Assembly (NCBI GenBank): GCA_951804985.1
Contig: OX638133.1
Span: forward strand, 37,039,963-37,103,962
Reading direction: 5' to 3'
Source: Dryomyza anilis
Lineage: Eukaryota; Arthropoda; Insecta; Diptera; Dryomyzidae
Length of the DNA: 64,000 nucleotides
This document shows positions 61,328 through 64,000 of this stretch, in pieces. Both the position numbers and the translations under genes were made by a program. Below the pieces are notes generated by a model. It had not been told where the DNA came from and did no database searches. It saw only the letters and a list, made by a program, of their open reading frames with translations. Every line of letters begins with the position of its first letter. The stretch's first letter is position 1.

Positions 61328-61501
61328 GGAAATAGACGATATCAGGAACAAACATCCGCTAAAAATAATGAAATTCATCCGCGCATCTGGATGGACGAAC
61401 ATGAAAATACGTCCCTAGGACACCATATAGAGGGAACACAATGGACCAACTCTGGTCTAAGTGGTCGACAACTCAACGATTGCCGACACCTCAAAACCTA
61501 A
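61328..61501 (+). CDS. Possible terminal exon, 57 codons
   Basis: CCTTTTTTCTACCAG is a good acceptor-like pyrimidine tract. The open frame after it reads GNRRYQEQTSAKNNEIHPRI and later GTQWTNSGLSGRQLNDCRHL before TAA. GC content is above local background. No family recognised; it could be the edge of a decayed mobile element. Confidence 0.25.
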   Translation, partial: GNRRYQEQTSAKNNEIHPRIWMDEHENTSLGHHIEGTQWTNSGLSGRQLNDCRHLKT

Positions 61502-61614
61502 CCAAACAGCTAAATTTGTCTGCTCTAATAGCACAAACAAATATATTCAACACATTTGCTGTTTCAGCAAAATCCGGCACTTTCCACTTTTCAGCACACA
61601 TTTTTGTTATTTTA

Positions 61615-62050
61615 ACAATTTTTATACCCTACACCTATGAGGTACAGGGTATATTAACTTTGTGCATATATTGTAACGCCCCTTAGGAGGCGTGTCCGGT
61701 ATGGAAAAGTATATATATATTCTTCATCAGCATCACTACCCGAGTCCGTTTAGCCATGTCCGTCTGTCTGTCTGTCTGTCTGTCTGTCTGCCCGTCTTGC
61801 TGTCCGAATACAGAATAACTTGAGAAATACTGATCAGAATGTGATAAAATTTCGTATTATTATATTTTAGCTAAAAGTAGGAAATGAGTTTGAAAATGAG
61901 CCAAATCGGCCAACGGACACACCCACCTCCCATACAAGTCACTTTTATACAACTTTTTAGGAACTAATAACTCGAAAAGTATTCGAGATATAGGTATAAA
62001 ATTTTAAAAATATTATTATAATTCACCTAAAAATATGTGGTCCAAAAATG
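61615..62050 (-). repeat. Dispersed repeat, inverted copy
   Basis: Same family as 357 and 41487: palindrome at 61622-61655, (CTGT)n at 61760-61792, then ACCTCCCATACAAGTCACTT. Confidence 0.87.
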
Positions 62051-62394
62051 GGACCAATCGGTAAACGGCAATTAGTAAAGTCCGTAATCAATAGATTCTC
62101 ACCTGTTTATTTGCTAACATTAAATGTAGTTGAATGTAGATTGTTTAAAAATTTGCAAAATTAAAAAAAAATGCTTTACCGACAAAATTTAGTTCTAGCA
62201 GAAAAATCATATTTTGGCAACAGGTAGAAAGAATAAAAAATTTAATTGTACCAACTAACTTAATTCGGTGAAATCGAATAGTTTACAAATTTGCTGCCAT
62301 ATTAGCCTATAAACATGAAATATAAGTACATTCACACACTCCTAATGGTTCAAAATTGTTCTAAAACAGTTCGAAATTGGTTGCAGTAAAAACT

Positions 62395-62505
62395 ACAACT
62401 CTTTTCATTTTGACAATAACAACCAACTAAGCGGTTGAGAGCACTGTATAAGTTGGTTTGGCAATGAGTTGGTTGGCGCAACAAATCTCTATTCTGTGTG
62501 TATGA
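62395..62505. mobile_element. Decayed relative of the 27588 palindrome
   Basis: GAGTTGGTTGGCGCAACAAA plus CTATTCTGTGTG matches one arm of the 27588 element. A second half-copy (AACAACCAACTAAGCGG, GAGAGCACTG) lies just upstream. Confidence 0.6.
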
Positions 62506-62744
62506 GACTGTGTTTAGCATTTCTTAATTACGTATTATAAATGACATATATTATAGAAATCAAAAAACATCCTTTTTTTATACATTACGTGTATATCTGC
62601 GACTAGTGTGTTAATATACATCCATAAAAATAACATGGTAAATTAATAGTATTTAAATAGACAAATAAATGTTTATACTATTACAATTGGTCAATAGAAT
62701 GCACACCGTTTGTTTAATAATATGCAAACTGCTTATATAATAAG

Positions 62745-63052
62745 CCGCGGTAGCTCAGTGGTTAGTGCGTTGGACTGCGAGCCGAAAGGTCCCCGGTTCA
62801 AGAATGGTCTGGGGCTAACAACATCTTTTCATAGAAATATTTTTCTATACCGCGCTACTTCTCGGCAGTAAATGACAAACCTACGAGAGTAAAACCATTG
62901 CCTATGAAAAAGCTCTCACCCGCAGTTCGGATTCGGCAATAAACTGTAGGTCCCACCACTTTGAGTACAAATATAACACGCACAGCTCAAAATGGTGAGA
63001 GAGCTCGGCCGAAGTTCTATACAAAACTGTAGCGCCAAACTATTATTATTAT
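62745..63052 (+). mobile_element. tRNA-derived SINE with 11-bp target duplication
   Basis: Same family as the copy at 45632: A box, B box (GGTTCAAG), body and (ATT)n tail. Perfect flanking repeats TATATAATAAG lie at 62734-62744 and 63053-63063, which define both ends. The B-box neighbourhood is slightly altered (CAAGAATGG). Confidence 0.92.
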
Positions 63053-63063
63053 TATATAATAAG

Positions 63064-64000
63064 TTGTTGTAATATTAATTGTATAATGTAATCCTTATTT
63101 AACACTACAAGATATATTAATATTTATTGATACTTATTATTAATTCTTATACAATATGTTGTTGTACCATTAATTTAAAAATATAATATTTATATTGTAA
63201 TATCAAGACTATTTAATATTTATTGATATTTAGTTCTATTCATATTTCAATATGTGTGAGTCACAAATTAAGACGTAAAAATGGGAAAAAAACATTAAAA
63301 TAAATAGTTTTAATGCCGTTACATTTAATAATATTGAAACTATTAAATTAATAGTATTGCATTTTTAAAATATTACGTATTAAATATTAATACATAAACT
63401 ATAAAATCAATGGTCGTACCATTATGCAATTAATGGGACATTTTTTACCGAATGTACCTCAATAACGAAAAATATACCTTTTAGTAAACAACTTCATTTC
63501 AATTATACACCCAGAAAAAAATGCCCTCAAATCCCATTAAAATTGGTCAATAGGACAATTATTGATTTAATGGTATACAAAAAATATATCTTTCCATATA
63601 AACTCGATGGCAATGTCATGGTATTTTCTAGTATTTAATGGTATTTTCCGATTAAAATAATAATTTATCCTATTGACTATTTTTAATAGTAAAAAACTAT
63701 TATTTATATAGTATTTTTTTTCTGGGTGTATTAATATAACAAATAACCTTAAAGCACAGTAAAATATAGAGTACTATGATTGGTTATTATATATTTTTTT
63801 CATTAATTATATTGGTTTGTTTAAATTTCAATTTTTGAATTTGATAAATAAATATGCCCTCCACCAATAAAACAAATATTTTGCCAATTGATATTTTTAC
63901 TTATTTATTAAATTAAGTAATAACTACAAATTGGACAATTGAAAAATTGAATTTAAAAATTCATTTCAATGCCATTCCATTCCAATTCACTCCCTGCTAC
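63064..64000. other. AT-rich sequence with one MITE, no gene
   Basis: Except for the MITE at 63508-63728 nothing is recognised; the window edge is in AT-rich DNA. Confidence 0.5.
63508..63728. mobile_element. Intact 221-bp MITE with CACCCAG ends
   Basis: Ends CACCCAGAAAAAAATG and TTTTTTTTCTGGGTG, with TA on both sides. Internal arms share GGTCAATAGGACAA and TTATCCTATTGAC. It is the uninterrupted sibling of the split element at 47813. Confidence 0.88.

Overview
The window is very AT-rich eukaryotic DNA, dominated by transposable-element remains and tandem repeats. An insect, probably a higher fly (Diptera, Brachycera), is the best fit. The evidence is a 62-nt GT-AG intron, arthropod-style core promoter spacing, a rosa-type (DD41D) mariner, a DD37E Tc1-like element, tRNA-headed SINEs and many TA-flanked MITEs. 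The organism is inferred, not identified. No prokaryotic gene organisation, CRISPR array or rRNA is visible.

Coding content is small. One gene looks complete: a secreted, histidine-rich, collagen-like protein on the minus strand (5809-7319). Its true start lies in a small first exon that supplies the signal peptide; TATA box, intron and AATAAA signal are all visible. A second, very likely real coding exon sits alone at 51509-51645 (+), with a strong splice donor; much of the right half of the window may be intron of that gene. Three other short open segments (27173, 30233, 61328) are weak candidates.

Layout: 0-5.3 kb, dispersed repeats, a 37-bp-arm foldback, a 1.25-kb foldback element and a SINE. 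5.8-7.4 kb, the collagen-like gene. 7.65-8.54 kb, a 177-bp tandem array just upstream of its promoter. 9.5-11.0 kb, a GTGA-rich array. 13.9-16 kb, a SINE, a relic repeat split by a MITE, and a 21-bp minisatellite. 17.3-26.3 kb, CACAG-ended MITEs, some nested. 29.4-36.5 kb, diverged tandem repeats, a solo LTR and a mariner-derived palindromic MITE. 36.9-46.7 kb, another CACAG MITE, a complete-ended but dead DD37E element, a long dispersed repeat, a solo LTR, and a foldback copy carrying SINE and MITE insertions. 47.8-51.05 kb, a nested stack with the rosa mariner at its centre. 51.5-52.05 kb, the lone exon followed by a 17-bp minisatellite. 55.2-56.7 kb, a three-copy 513-bp tandem repeat. 58-64 kb, a third palindromic MITE, a third solo LTR, a dispersed repeat, a SINE and an intact 221-bp MITE.

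The most informative features are the His-rich collagen gene, the family of mariner-derived palindromes sharing one rearrangement junction, and the paralogous empty and filled insertion sites that prove mobility of the SINE and the palindrome.
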